Assembly (NCBI GenBank): GCA_009741485.1
Contig: CM019230.1
Coordinates: 5,180,377 to 5,244,376 of the forward strand
From: Malurus cyaneus samueli
Lineage: Eukaryota; Chordata; Aves; Passeriformes; Maluridae
Length of the DNA: 64,000 bases
Direction of reading: 5' to 3'
Shown: positions 1 to 35,956 of the stretch, one piece after another
Layout: the number at the start of each line of letters is the position of its first letter
How positions within the stretch are numbered: the stretch's first letter is position 1
Made by a program: the position numbers and the translations under genes
The notes under the pieces: generated by a model
What the model was told of the DNA's origin: nothing
Databases searched by the model: none
What the model saw: the letters and a program-made list of their open reading frames with translations, nothing else

Positions 1-3000
1 GATCTGCTCTAACAATATCCAGCATGGCTATTTGCGTATCATTTTTCCTAACTTTCACCTACTTTTGTGTACAAATTACTTGGTTGTTTTTTTTTTTTTG
101 TTTTTTTTTTCCCTGCAAACTCTGCCTTTTTAACGTCTCGCAAAACATTTGAAATAGTTTCCCTAATTGCAATCCTGGTAATAACTATAAATTAACATTA
201 AGAATGCCCTGCATAGATTACCTGGCAAATGTGGTCATCTTCTGGCAAAAGCTGTGATACAAATGTTTTATAAAAACTGCAGTCTTATTTTAAAGTGGTA
301 AGCAAAGCTGCTGCTTTGAATTGCAAATTTGATGTTCAAAAATTCTGAATTGGAACAATTAGGACAAATATTATGTAAATGGAAAGGTGATACATGAGAT
401 TTGTTTTGACAGTGTAGTTAAACTCCAAAACTTGATGATTGCTACTTTGAAACTTGCATAATGCTGAAGAATGATTTTTTTTTTCCTAATTGAAGGCCCA
501 ACTTTCCATTTACAAAGAGAAACTATTTTCCTTCTCAACTGTGGATATTTTGGCAAAGAAAGCTTAGCAGTAATTTTGAGGCTCTAAATGGAAGTGATGC
601 AAAAGAGCAACAAAAAGAGCCAAGTGCACTGTAGTGGTGTCTTTGGTGGTCACTTTGCCCCTGCTTCAGCTTCTGGCCCTTCACCTTGCCCCCAGCTTCC
701 TGGTTCTTATTCCACCTTCCCTGGCAGTGGGAGTTGGAGGGACTGGGCATGGGCTGCACCAGCTCCTTGTGAGCTGCCACAGCATGTGAGACCTCTGCCA
801 GCAGAGCACTGAGCAAAGCAACTGCCCCGTGGGTCCAGGGTTCTCCAGTCTGGAATAGGAGAGGGTTATCCCAAGACTGGCTCATGCTGCAATCTCCCTA
901 AGAGAGCTGAAGCCATGGAATCACACCTTGGGGTGGGATGAGGCACTAATCTCTTAGTGAAATCAGATCAGCTGATTTAGAGAGGATGAGGGCGTGAGGA
1001 AGGAGATCCTTCCTGGGCTCTGAAACACCACGAGTGTCTGTCCATAAAACCTTGTAGGCATCAAGTGCTCTGGTGGTACTGCTGGGAATGCTTCCTATGG
1101 AATCACACTGTACATCTCAGCAGAGACTGAGGTCAGGAAAACTTAAATATTGTGAGATGGCAAGGAGCTCCTGAAATCTTGAGCAAGATGACTAGTTTGC
1201 ATCTTCAGCTCTGAAAATCGCTGGCAGTGTTGGCAGGATACTGTATCCATGGCAACGTTGTGCTCAACTTCTGCCTTAAGCTGCACACACGTGCACACAC
1301 AAACAAGTCACTGGTGGTGCATGGTGGTGGCAGATGGGACAGGTGACACGGGACAGGTGACACTGCTGCCAACACAGGTCAGGGCTGGGCTTTGTCTGCC
1401 ATGGCTCAGTGTTTCCTCTAACAATCCCATGGATACCCTGATTGCTGATGTCAGTGCCTTCAGGAAGGTGTCAGGTTATGCTCTACCCTAAATTTGACTG
1501 AGTTTAGTACAATTTTGATCTTCTTTTTTTTTTGGCTGAGGAGTATATATATAATTAACATTACACTGACATTTTTTTGTTTCAGAGCTACTCTGTATTA
1601 AATGTGCTTGCCTTATTGCATAACCTTTCATGCTTACTGGGTTTTTTGGGGGATTTTTTTTTAATAATTGCATACTAGGGTTGGGTCAGTGTGGAAATCA
1701 GTTTTCTCTTGTAACTATTAGGAAATCCTTCTATAATAGGATTTATTCAGATTGCAAAGGAGAATATATTGTAATAAAGGGATAGCATGGCAGAAAAAGA
1801 CTCGAATGAGATCTAACAATAAAGATGTTCAGGCATGCACTCTAGGAAAGGGATTTGGGGAATTGTGATGAAATCTCTAAGCTATGAATCCAAATGCAAT
1901 TGAAGAAGGGAAAGCCCACTCACATTATTGTTCTGTCTACACTGACTTTTAAATCAAATTAGCTCTTGGAAAAGGAAGTAGAGGCAAAAGCTTTCTTAAT
2001 TATTCTGCTGTTTTCTTGTCTGTACTTCATTCCTCTAACTTGTGCTTCTATTGTGGAATTTCTTTGTTTTCTATTTGCTATTTCCTCTCAATCTTATTAG
2101 ATACTGTTTAAGATTATGGAAACAATTTGAAACATAATTTTTTTTTAGCTTAATGAGGTCAGCTCACATAGGATCAGCCTTGTTTCTGTAGAGCTGTGTA
2201 AGATTGTTAATAAAGTGCTAATTGTCACTGTATCAAAATGCATGTGGTGGATGTGCCTTAGAAAAAGTGCATCAGTTAATCACTTGCTTCTCTAATGTCT
2301 TTGCTAGAAATTGCTTAACTGTCATGCCTTCTTCAAAATTGTGTGGTTTTTTCCTACTTCAGATTTTTTGATTATAGAAAAGCTATTATGTAACAAGTTT
2401 TTTGTATATGACAGTGGCAAATTAGTCACCTTTCTATCTTTCAGCATTTGTACAGACCCCATTGCCATAGTAACTGAGCTCTTCATAATGGTTAATGTAT
2501 TAATCCTCAGAACAGCCCTGTGAGGTGGAGAGGTGTTCGTGTTCACTCGGGAGTCACGGGCTCATCGGGGAGCTGAGTGATTTATGGATAACCCCACAAG
2601 CCAATGAGAGCAGAGAGCCTCTCATTCCTGTTCCTGTGCTATAAGTGCCCTCTTGCTTGAACTGCCTTTTCTCTGCCCAGCTTTCTCAAATGAATGAATT
2701 TTAGTGGAATTGGCTGCAGCCATCTGGAATGTGCTCATTTGCATATGAGATCCGTGTGGCTGTCAGTGTTCAGCACATCAGGCTTAATGAACTCTGAAGA
2801 TACCAAGGAAATTAAATGTATGGATGGCTCCTGTGTATTCTCAGTGGATCAAGAGAGAGATTTTTTTTCTTCCTTTATATCACAATACCAAAAATTGTCC
2901 AGTTTTGATTATACCAATCCTCATGTAATTAGCAATACATGGCTCATGTCTGTGCTTATACAGCAGTGCCTTAGAATATCAGCTTTTGAAGACTGACCTG

Positions 3001-3093
3001 TGAAACTTTTTAAGCTTGACTTTGAAATCTTTGCATTCAGAACATTCTGCTATTCTTTGGTTTTTTTGTTGTTTGGCTGTTTTTAATTTTTAG
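1..3093 (+). other. MBTD1 5' intron or upstream sequence
   Basis: No coding exon was recognised. The splice acceptor at 3092-3093 implies that at least one upstream exon lies to the left, here or outside the window. Contains poly-T runs and the MIR-like fragment at 2490. Confidence 0.6.
2490..2580 (+). repeat. Possible ancient MIR-type SINE remnant
   Basis: AATGTATTAATCCTCAGAAC followed by AGCCCTGTGAGGTGGAGAGG resembles the conserved MIR core (TTAATCCTCACAACAACCCTATGAGGTA-like). Recognised by eye over about 45 bp only. Confidence 0.4.
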
Positions 3094-3141
3094 ACAGAAT
3101 ATAGTTCCCGAGTGGAAAGGAAACGCCGAGACTCGTTCGGG

Positions 3142-26867
<23,726 letters not shown>

Positions 26868-29800
26868 GGCAGCTCCACAGCAAGGGGCACAGATTGGTGA
26901 TAGGAAAAGAACCTTTCTCCAAGACTGACTGATTCTGTTCCCACTTGGATGGTGCAGTTCGGGTGACTGTGCCTGGGGCACTTTGCTAACTGTAGATGAA
27001 TTAGACTCAGTTCAGAATTTTTTGGAAGGGCGGGGAAACTATTTTAGTGAAAAAGATTTTTCAATTTATTAAAAACAAAAAAAAAATGGACACTTTTGTG
27101 TTGTATTTGAAGCTTTTGAAAGAATTTTGTAATATTTTCAAGTTCAGATTTATTGTGCATTGTTAACAAGAACTGAAATTCTAATTTTTTGGTAAGATTA
27201 AAGTTTAATTAGCATGGTTGTGGGAAGCAGTTGGAGGAAGATATAGTTGCAAATACAAGTGAATTGTCATAACAAATGAACCTTTTTGGTACAAGTTGGG
27301 AGACTTTTAGACTCTTGTGAACTGCACTGGTCACGCCTCTGTTTTTTTAATTGTGAAAATAAGGCTTTTAAGCCCTGATGGAGAGGCACAAATTGTATGT
27401 GGAAAATAGTCCTGTAAAGCTCTACTCAGTGAGTAGCCCCAAGTGCAGCGGAGCCATCACCTGAGGAAGATTTGAACTTTTCAAGGTGTTTTTATTTAGT
27501 TTAAAATACCTTTTTTTATATAAGGTTTTGGGTTTTTTTTAATGTTCCTTAGGGTCTGATTCAGTGCCCATTAATATCAGTAGCCTTGTCTCCGTCGACT
27601 GCAGTGGGCATTGGATTGGATCTATGAAGCTCTTGTCTGTACATGAATGTCTGTAGTCTTGGAATGCTTCAGCACATGTTTACAGAGCCCTATGCCAAAC
27701 TGGAACTTCAGACAATTCCCTCATTGGAAGATAGTTTTAGCTCTGAATTTTGACTGAAGAAGCAGCTTAGATGGACAGTCATTAAGGACTCCCTTGGTAG
27801 TGGGAAGGAACTTGTGAGTATTCTTCTGATTTTTTTCTTCCGTTCAGAAAGCCCTAAATGTTTACCATCTTCAATATTTATCTGTGACCATTCAGACTGA
27901 TGTGCCACATGGTTTCAGGTGAGATGAAAGGAGCCCTATGCTGTGGATTAAAAATGAGCTGAGTCCTGCAATATTCATGTCTTGCTGCAATAGAGAAACA
28001 TGGGAGTTGAGACTTGAGAATGGCATGAAAATCACATGTTTTTAGTATGTCATTCAGAAACTGGATTTGTATGTTGCCTGGAATTCTTGTCTCATGTAAA
28101 GTATCCCATAAGTCACATAAAAGGGTGAAAATGATGACCAGTTAAACACAAAGTGGTTTTGCAGGACCTCTTAATGATTTGGGTTTTATCCTTCCATATT
28201 TTTAACCTTTGTACATTTTTGTAAATGCAGTTGATGAGTTGAGGTGGTTGATCAGCCCAGCAGAGCTGTGACTGGAAAAATGTGCATCAAGAGCTTTAGC
28301 TTTTACCAGTAAGGTTCATTAACTAAACTCTCAGGAATTATTTCATAAGTTCTGTAAGTGCTTCTGGGTCTTCACAGGTCCCCTTCAGAGCAGTACAACG
28401 ATCATCTGACTCTTGACCATAAATTAATGCTTAAAAAAAAAAAAACAAAACTGCATAGAAAGTTGAAAACCAGCAATTTGATTATTTTCTAAAATATTGC
28501 TCTAACTTTGGGTACATAGTGTTGGTGATATGCACAGGTTTACCTCATTCTATGCAAGAGGGGTTAATTACGTAAAGTTTTGTATTTACTACTGGAAGTA
28601 AAACATGTCCTGTATAGTGTAGGAATGTCTGGAATTCTCCCTTACTGGTAAAATTTCTTAAAAAATGACCCCTTTTTAACAGCTTCTTCTATTGACAGAA
28701 TCTGTTCATCAGATTACAAGTCTGTAACTTCAGGTGGTAAAGACATTTTAGCTCTCTAAAACAGCCATAAAAAGGACTTTGTTGGACCTGGTAGACATCA
28801 AATACCTTATCTCAGATTCTGACTCACTCATGATGTTTATTTTAAACAGCCTAGATTGGAGAAGTAGGATTAGAGACCATTGTAGTGACACTTTGAGCCT
28901 TGATTATGTTATTTTTTCTTGTGTTCTCAATTTAATCTGCTGTAAAAACCAGCTCTGCAAGCATTGGTTTGGTTTGGTAAGTACAGCATTATTGATTTAT
29001 TTATTTTTTTTTAATGCAACAACTTGCAGGTTGTCCCAGCCAGCTGGAATAAGGTTCTCTCACAATCTTTGCTTTCTTCTCTCATCAACAGCTTCTGACT
29101 TGAGTAGAAAAACTGTCTCATTAATTTGTGTTTCAGAATGTGGAAGGTCAGGCTAGTAATGAGTGAGGTGCATTGCCAGGTCACTAAACTTGGGCTCCTG
29201 ATTTCCAAGTTGGTCTTCAAACGTCAAGAGGGAAAATTAGTCCTGAACACACTTTCTGTGTTGGAGAAATGTAAGAATCTGTTCTAAAGTCTGTCGGTCT
29301 TTATGATACTCTGTTATTCATCAAACACTAAAGTCTGTGAGGTGATGTACGTTCTGGGGTACCCGTGTGACTTCAGCAGTTGGTGAAGTGTCTTTTGTGT
29401 TTCTGATGCCTGGATTGTGGAATTGTCAAGTGCAGTGACATCTGTGCTGAGCAGGCCATGGGAGGAGCTGCTGGAAGGCGCTGCTGAGAGAAGCCCAAGG
29501 AAAGCAGAGCCGGGTGCTCGCAGGGGTGTGACCTGTGGGGAGAGCCGTGCGTGGCCCTGTGGCAGCTCCTGGTGCTGCAAAGCATCCCCGGGGCTCTGGG
29601 ATGCTCCTCTTGGCTTCCAGCCGTGGTACCTGGCTGAGAGAGCAGCGAATGTTGGACACCTGAAACCTTCAATGGGGTCGGACTCGTTTTGGCATTTGGC
29701 ACAGCAGGTTTTTCTGACCATGAGGCAGCCCAAGCCCTGTCCCTGACTTGGCTGCTGCCCCTCTTTCCTTGCTCCAAATCTCTCTGCTGATCTTTGATTG

Positions 29801-30460
29801 TTACATTATTCTCAGCACAACTCTTAACCTGTTCCTTGCTGCATCTGAGGAAAGCTACAGCAGTTATTGATTCCTTGTTCTACGGATACTAACACGGGTT
29901 TCAGTGTTTGTTTGGTTTTTTATTGTTGTTTTCTGTGATGTGAATACCCTCCCTCAATCTTTGTACGATGGTGCTAATATATTTGGTAACAATCCTTTAT
30001 TGGGAAGGGATTTTAAAAAACTGTGATTTCAGCTGAATTTTTCTTCTTTTTGATTTTTTTCATATTTAAAATGAAAAGCCACAGCCATTTATACAAAAAA
30101 AAAAGGCATCAGCTTTGGCCCCTGGGAAAATGTTGGGGTGGGAATCAGGATTAAACAAATGGGGTTTTTACATCATTTCTGTATGTATTTGATATATAGA
30201 TCAATATCTGTACAAATTTAATCTTTTATTTTCTTGGTAATTTGTGTGGTCAGTGAGAGAGTATTTAAAGCTTTCTCATGCAATGTACATAACTCAGTGA
30301 AAAAATGCTTTTGGAGAAGTTCATGTTACTTTCATTTTTACGAGACTGCAGATTTTCAGCATGGATGTGAAAAGCATTAAAATTATAACTTTGTGTACAA
30401 GATTAAATAATTCACTAAATTTGCCTTTTTTACACAAAATAAAAATGATAAAAAGTCTTT
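26868..30460 (+). other. MBTD1: MBTD1 3' UTR (inferred)
   Basis: AT-rich sequence with no coding potential, containing A runs (27075-27087, 28434-28445) and ATTTA elements. It runs from the stop codon to the AATAAA at 30438. The end is inferred from that signal; shorter forms using internal ATTAAA signals (for example near 27198) are possible. Confidence 0.6.
30438..30443 (+). terminator. Poly(A) signal AATAAA, likely MBTD1
   Basis: Canonical hexamer, preceded by ATTAAA hexamers at about 30376 and 30402. Cleavage would fall near 30460, about 475 bp from the convergent NME2 poly(A) site. Confidence 0.55.
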
Positions 30461-30930
30461 TTCGGGATAGTGATTGTTTTGTTTAAAAGATACTGATTGC
30501 CCTAAATGCACTTTAGCTTGTTTCTCTCAAGACAATGCATATTAGAAATATCCACAATCTGTAAAATCATGAGTATTTCAAATAACTGGGTATGTTTGGT
30601 GTCAGACCCATGTACCAGGTGCGGCCCAGGGCACAGGTAAGGGATTTTGTAAGTGAAGGTGAATTAGATAAGCATTTCTAAGAGCAAGCTTGGCACTTGA
30701 TCTTACTTCATTTGGTATTAGTTTTTATGTTTATGTAAGGAGGGAAATTTTGTGGTATCCCATTTTTCTTCTAGCTGTTGGAAGCAGCTCCAGCCTCCCT
30801 TTGACTCTCCCTCTGCAAATTTGCCACTGCTTGAATCCAGCAGCTGTGCCAGGGCCTTGTCTCCCTGGCTCCTGAAGAACTAAAATGACTTTTATGAGTA
30901 TTTGAACACAGGTCTGGTGTAAGTGAAAGC
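30461..30930. other. Intergenic, MBTD1-NME2 convergent tails
   Basis: No gene or repeat was recognised. The two genes point at each other across this interval. Confidence 0.6.
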
Positions 30931-30955
30931 ACCACAAGGAATTCGTTCACACCCA

Positions 30956-30961
30956 TTTATT
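30956..30961 (-). terminator. Poly(A) signal of NME2 (AATAAA on minus strand)
   Basis: TTTATT on the plus strand lies 100 bp beyond the NME2 stop codon, giving the short 3' UTR typical of NME genes. Confidence 0.7.
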
Positions 30962-31060
30962 TGACAGTCACTTTGAGCACTAAGGTAACTGTGGCTGCTC
31001 CCAGGGCAGCAGCTGGAATGAGATGAGGTGTTGGAAGGCACAGATCCCAGTGGGAACCCA

Positions 31061-31178
31061 TCACTCATAGATCCAGTCGTGTGCACAGGGCTTGAAGTCG
31101 ATGAGCTCTGTGGGTTTGAACCACAGGTTGATCTCCTTTTGGGCACTCTGCACAGAGTCACTGCCATGGATGATGTTC
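31061..31178 (-). CDS. NME2: NME2 last coding exon (active-site His)
   Basis: The exon starts after TTCCACAG. It encodes [20 protein letters not shown], containing the phosphorylated His, and ends DWIYE-TGA. Confidence 0.95.
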
Positions 31179-33293
31179 CTGTGGAAGGAGACAAACATTG
31201 TTCCCTATAAAAACACACTTTCAGCAGCCTTGTTCACAATTTACTAAAACTGGGATGAAGCATTTAGAGCTGGGAGATGACTCTAATTTCAGATACAGGG
31301 TTCCAACACCCCCCTCTAGAGCTAATTATGCCTTATCAGGGTCACTATGGAGCTACTGTTCTACACCAGCCCCTGCCTGAGCTTACGTGCTGCTCTGGGG
31401 AGGAGCTGCATTGCAAACAAAGTCAGCTTTGTGCCATTTTCCCAAGCAGCAGCTATGGGCTGGGACCTGCAAATGAAATTCCATCAGACTGAGGTATCAA
31501 GTACCAATTCTGCCTTTCCAGAATAAAAGACTACCAACAGATTTTGTGTTGGCAGTTAAACAGTGGGTAGGAGCTGCTGAGTTTTTTACTATTGATTAAT
31601 AAACTGAGCACAAACCTTCCCACTTGAATGCAGAAGTCCCCACGGATGGTGCCAGGCTTGGAGTCTGCAGGGTTGGTTTCCCCCAGCATTACTCTCCCTG
31701 TTTTAACCACGTTGAGTCCTTCCCATACCTTAAGGTAGAAAACACAAAACAAATGCTGTTAATCCATTCTTATAAAAATTACTGACAATTCTTCTTTGCC
31801 AATACCATACTCTGCAACGAAACAGGAGCTCTGCCACTAAAGAAATTAACCTTGATTCTTTTTTAGGCCTGTAAGGTGAGGAGGGGAAAAAAATTAACTG
31901 GCAGTGATTGTAAAAAGGACTATCAACATTGTTACTGCACTGAAGGAGATACTTTAACTCTTGAGACTGGATAATGTGACCAACTCCAACCCTTTGTGTG
32001 GGGGTGGCATAGGGACAGCCTGCTCAGTGCACTCATTTGTCTTCACACCAGAACATGCTATTAGAGCAAGTATCTTGTTTTGGAAGAATGTAAGAAAGAA
32101 TGACACCGAATGTGGCTTTCTATGTCAGAGAGACTGACCCTTTTTATTGCTCAAGAGTTTTTTTGGTGCAAAAGATTTACTTTCAGGAATTCTGTTTTAT
32201 ACATTTAAGCATTATAATACCCATTTTATATGTGCACTTCCCTCATTTTTAAGATATGGAAATTGCATTGTCTTAATTTAATTTTTTTCTTTTGCCACTA
32301 TAACAAGTGGATAGTTTAAAAAATGTTTCTGCAACAATATCCCTGAATATTCTAAATAATTAATAGACCAACACAAATATGTTCAAGAAAGTCATCCTGA
32401 ACTAAAATCAAGCCACTTACCATGGCCACAATAGGTCCAGAGTTCATGTATTTAACCAAACCAGGGAAGAAGGGGCGGTCCTTCAGGTCAATGTAATGCT
32501 GTTTGAGAAGGTCTTCGGAGGCCTTTAAAAGGGCAGATGCAATTTTAAATATCACTTTCTGAATATAATTGAACAAAAGATGTTACAGATGTGGCATTAT
32601 GGCATTAGTGACCAGATTCACTAATCATTAATGTTACGGACAGCATTAAATATCACTTTCTGAATATAATTGAACAAAAGGTGTTACAGGTGTGGCATTA
32701 TGGCATTAGTGACCAGATTCACTAATCATTAATGTTACCGACAGCGCTGCGGTGCTATTGTGGGTATCAATGGGAGCCGCTGCTGTAACATTAAAGGAGT
32801 TCTTTGTGGCCACGCCGGCAATTGTCAATACATTTCTTTGCATGGCAGTGCCCTCAGCGATAAGCGGAGTCCGGGATCCCTGGGTGATGTAACCCAACAC
32901 AAACTCTCAGCCGAGGTCACCCCAGCTCTCCATCGGGCACCGTTAAACCATGGAGCCAAATTCGCTATTTTTTTGTTAAGAATGGAAGCGGCGTGCCGGG
33001 CAGGAAGGCGGGCCCGAGCCGTGCCGCAGCACATCCGCCAGCAGAGCCCGTTGTGCCGCAGGGGAAGCGGCGAGGGGAGGTTTTTCTCGGTGTGTGCCGG
33101 AGGAATGAGCCCCTCTCGGGCAGGGAGGGGACGGGAAGCGCTCGGGGCGCGGCGCGGCACTCACGTGTACGAACTTCATGGCCACGAGGCGGAATCCCTT
33201 CTGCTCGAAGCGCTTGATGATCTCCCCGACCAGCCCGCGCTGCACGCCGTCGGGCTTGATGGCGATGAAGGTGCGCTCGCTGTTCCCCGCCAT
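31061..33293 (-). CDS. NME2: NME2, nucleoside diphosphate kinase B (complete)
   Basis: Transfers the gamma-phosphate from ATP to NDPs through a phospho-histidine; cytosolic hexamer, with nuclear roles reported for NME2. Coding exons on the minus strand: 33293-33165, 32522-32421, 31728-31616, 31178-31061 (129+102+113+118 = 462 nt, 153 aa). Visible motifs: [20 protein letters not shown] at the N-terminus, [17 protein letters not shown] (nucleotide/Kpn-loop region), and NIIHGSDSV with the catalytic His. The stretch [20 protein letters not shown] and the ending DWIYE resemble mammalian NME2 rather than NME1. The ATG sits four bases after a CGCAG acceptor, so exon 1 is non-coding, probably ending at 33487 (GACG|GTGAGG). 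It lies in a CpG island, tandem with NME1 about 2.5 kb away and convergent with MBTD1. Confidence 0.95.
31616..31728 (-). CDS. NME2: NME2 coding exon 3
   Basis: It encodes [20 protein letters not shown] then [17 protein letters not shown]. The donor is GAAG|GTTTGT. Confidence 0.95.
32421..32522 (-). CDS. NME2: NME2 coding exon 2
   Basis: It encodes [20 protein letters not shown] then [14 protein letters not shown]. The donor is GTAAGT. Confidence 0.95.
32545..32745. repeat. Tandem duplication, two 101-bp copies in NME2 intron
   Basis: Copies 32545-32645 and 32646-32745 differ at only about four positions. Each contains the perfect short palindrome ATTAGTGA-6 nt-TCACTAAT. The duplication lies 23 bp upstream (in the transcript) of the 32522 exon acceptor. 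Confidence 0.92.
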
Positions 33294-33770
33294 GGCGCTG
33301 CGGGCGGGAATGGCACCGCGCCGTGAGGGGACGCGCGGCCTCAAGGTCGGCGGCGGCCATGGCGGCCCCGCCCCGCCACGCGGCACCGCCACACTCAGCG
33401 CGTTCCTTCCCGGCCCAGCCCGGCTCCACCGAACCCCCCGATCCCCTCCACCCGCCCCCGAGCCCCCGCACCCGGCCCGCCCTCACCGTCCGAGCTGCCG
33501 CCGCCCGCGCCGCTGCCGCCGCAGGAAGAGGCGGAGGAGAGGCGGGCGCGCCGGGATCCCCCCCGCGTGAGGAGAGCCGCGGCCGGCGGCGCTTCGGGGC
33601 GGCACCGCCAGCGCCGGGACGGAGCGGGACCGGCCCGAGGCACCGGAGGGGACGGGATGGGGTCGGAAGGGACAGCGGCCGCTGCCGGGCCCGGCTGCCG
33701 GGCGACTCTGGCCAAGCCCCGCTCGCACCTGTCGCCTCCGCCGCCTCGGGGGTTCTTAATTTACACCCGC
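33000..33770 (-). promoter_or_regulatory. NME2 CpG-island promoter and probable non-coding exon 1
   Basis: Very CpG-rich sequence surrounds the first coding exon. A donor-like GACG|GTGAGG on the minus strand (exon side at 33487) pairs with the acceptor at 33298, suggesting a 5' UTR exon above 33487. The transcription start cannot be placed exactly. Confidence 0.6.
33165..33297 (-). CDS. NME2: NME2 exon with start codon
   Basis: The coding part is 33293-33165, encoding [20 protein letters not shown] through MKFVH; four 5' UTR bases precede the ATG. The donor is CAC|GTGAGT. Confidence 0.94.
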
Positions 33771-35520
33771 AGCAACTGCGGATTAAACCTTTAAGGCGCT
33801 GAAGAGACGACAGATGTTTAACAGGACTGAATAATTCATTAATCATTGGTGCTGGGCTGGCTGTTTCCAGGTATTCCTGCGGTCTGAGGTGTACCGAACA
33901 GCTCGGCTACAGCTCCTCGAAAGGGCAATCCTTACAGAAAATTGATGGGGGATCAAGAAAATTATTGATAATTTTACTGGGATGTGGGATCCGTAACCCA
34001 GGGACTTTATTGGTAATTTTATTGGGAAGATGAAGCTGCCCAGTGTCAAAGCCTCACGGTCCCAGTGTCACAAGGTGAAGCAGGGAGTGTGCTGCTATTT
34101 TCTATGATGTTTAACCTCTTTTTAACTGTTGTAAACCCTTTTCTAGTTTATAAAACATCTTTTCCTGAGCAAGTTATAATGGCACACCATCACTGCAGGT
34201 GGATCACGGATGAAATCACCTCTGCAGCCCTTGCATTTTCTCTTACTGAGAGGCCAATTAGTGGTTTCACAGGGTCAATTAGTGTGGTTCCACACTGGAC
34301 TTGCTCCTCAGCCGTACAGCAGTGCTGACCTCCACCTCCTCCCACTCTCATCACATTAAAAACACTAAGCAGCAGCTTCCTGGCAACCCCCACGTCCCCA
34401 GATAACCCACATTTTTCTCTTTTGTGCAATATAGAAATCGCAAGTAACCTTTCGAGCAAAGATTAAACTGGACACCACTCATCTCACACCCAGGTTTGTC
34501 ACATATTCCCTTCCCTCCAGCTACCTTTCACTTCATTATTTATCTCCTATAACACTGAATATTTTCAGAAAAAGAAGCTCACAGCCTTCACCTACAGCTT
34601 CATCCATTCCCTTTCTTTGTACTCATTAATTAGATACAAGACAGTATAATTAAAATTTCCTTTTATTTCACTTAAGAAACAGCAAATGTTTTATTTTGTA
34701 TGATCTCTTTTTTTGGAGCCCAATATCATAAGGTATCATAAGCTTTCAATTCAACATTCATTGCATAGTTCAGTATTTACTACAAGAACTCACAGTGTGG
34801 GGAAAAAATCGTGGAGTTTCAGCAACTAATTCTGTGAAACTCTTGCTCTTAGTGAATAAAATGTTGCAGAGAAATAAATACATAATATCAATCCCTACTT
34901 CCTCATCCAGCTCAACTTCTGCTGTCGAAACTGAAACACCTTCTGCAGTATTATGACCGTGCTTATTTACGTCTTTAAAATAAATACAAAACAACAGCAC
35001 TAAAGTCACTTCTGAAACAACTTATCCAAGGACAGTTTGCTCTGTAGTTCCAGCTACTGAGGAAAGGACACCAATGAGAACAAAGCTAAATTATCAGCTG
35101 TTCAGCAAACACCACTTATTGCTCTGTGCAACGTCACAGGGCTGCTGCACTGAAGTGAAGGTAGAATCTCCCTCATCCATCCTCACATTAATCTTCTTTT
35201 CATATAAAAGGGCATTTCATAAAGCCTGGCCCATTAATCTTTCCTTAAAATGCTGAATAAATCCCTTGTGGAAGGAATAAACCAGTGTCAGTGTGGAGGC
35301 CAGTTGTCATTTTAGCCAGAGCTGAGCTCTGAATGGGCACAGCACGTTCTGAGAGAGAAATGGGCTTTTTTTCTGCAGCTGTTTTAGGAATGGGGATGCA
35401 CTTAACTTGATATTAAGTAAATCCTTTAAAACATTTGGGCACATTAGCAATGCATTTACACACCACCAGTTGTCCCCTAATGCTTTAGTAAAGTTAACCT
35501 CTGACTCTGAGCCATTTGCA
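33771..35520. other. NME2-NME1 intergenic spacer
   Basis: AT-rich sequence between the NME2 promoter and the NME1 3' end. No gene or clear repeat was seen. Confidence 0.6.
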
Positions 35521-35522
35521 CA

Positions 35523-35528
35523 TTTATT
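35523..35528 (-). terminator. Candidate NME1 poly(A) signal
   Basis: The minus strand reads AATAAA about 310 bp beyond the NME1 stop. It is the first canonical hexamer after the stop. Confidence 0.4.
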
Positions 35529-35838
35529 TACCAAAGATTTTTTTACTCATTTTTTTTCTGTTTACCAAAATACTCTTTAAGACTATAAAGTGCTTCAGAA
35601 AAATTTCTATTATCTGCTCTGTGTTTTCACCTCACATCTCAACCCCAAAAGCATCTTTTAAAAAGTGTAATCCCGTCTACAACTTGACAGCTTTTAAATC
35701 AAAGCAGCAGCAAGCACTGACTCTATTCAATATTCACAACAGAGCAACTTACAGCTTCTACCAGGGAATTCTTTGGAATAGCTACAGGCTGGCAGCTGCT
35801 CACGGACTGTGGGGATATCAGAGGGTCCAGGCTGGCTG

Positions 35839-35956
35839 TTAATCATAGATCCACTCATGAGCACAGCTTCTGTAATCAACCAGTTCTTCGGGAGTGAACC
35901 ACAAATTGATCTCTGTCTCTGCGCTTTCCACGGAATCACTGCCATGAATGATGTTC
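35839..35956 (-). CDS. NME1: NME1 last coding exon (active-site His)
   Basis: After TTCCTAG the exon encodes [20 protein letters not shown] then the C-terminal WIYD and TAA stop. Confidence 0.95.

Noticed and set aside
29314..29777. Overlapping 130-140 codon open frames in the MBTD1 3' UTR
   Set aside because: A locally GC-rich patch with open frames on both strands and no motif; more likely UTR.
32965..33846. 293-codon minus-strand open frame over the NME2 first coding exon
   Set aside because: It runs through the CpG-island promoter and exon in a frame other than NME2 for most of its length; GC-rich sequence lacks stop codons. The real product here is the NME2 N-terminus.
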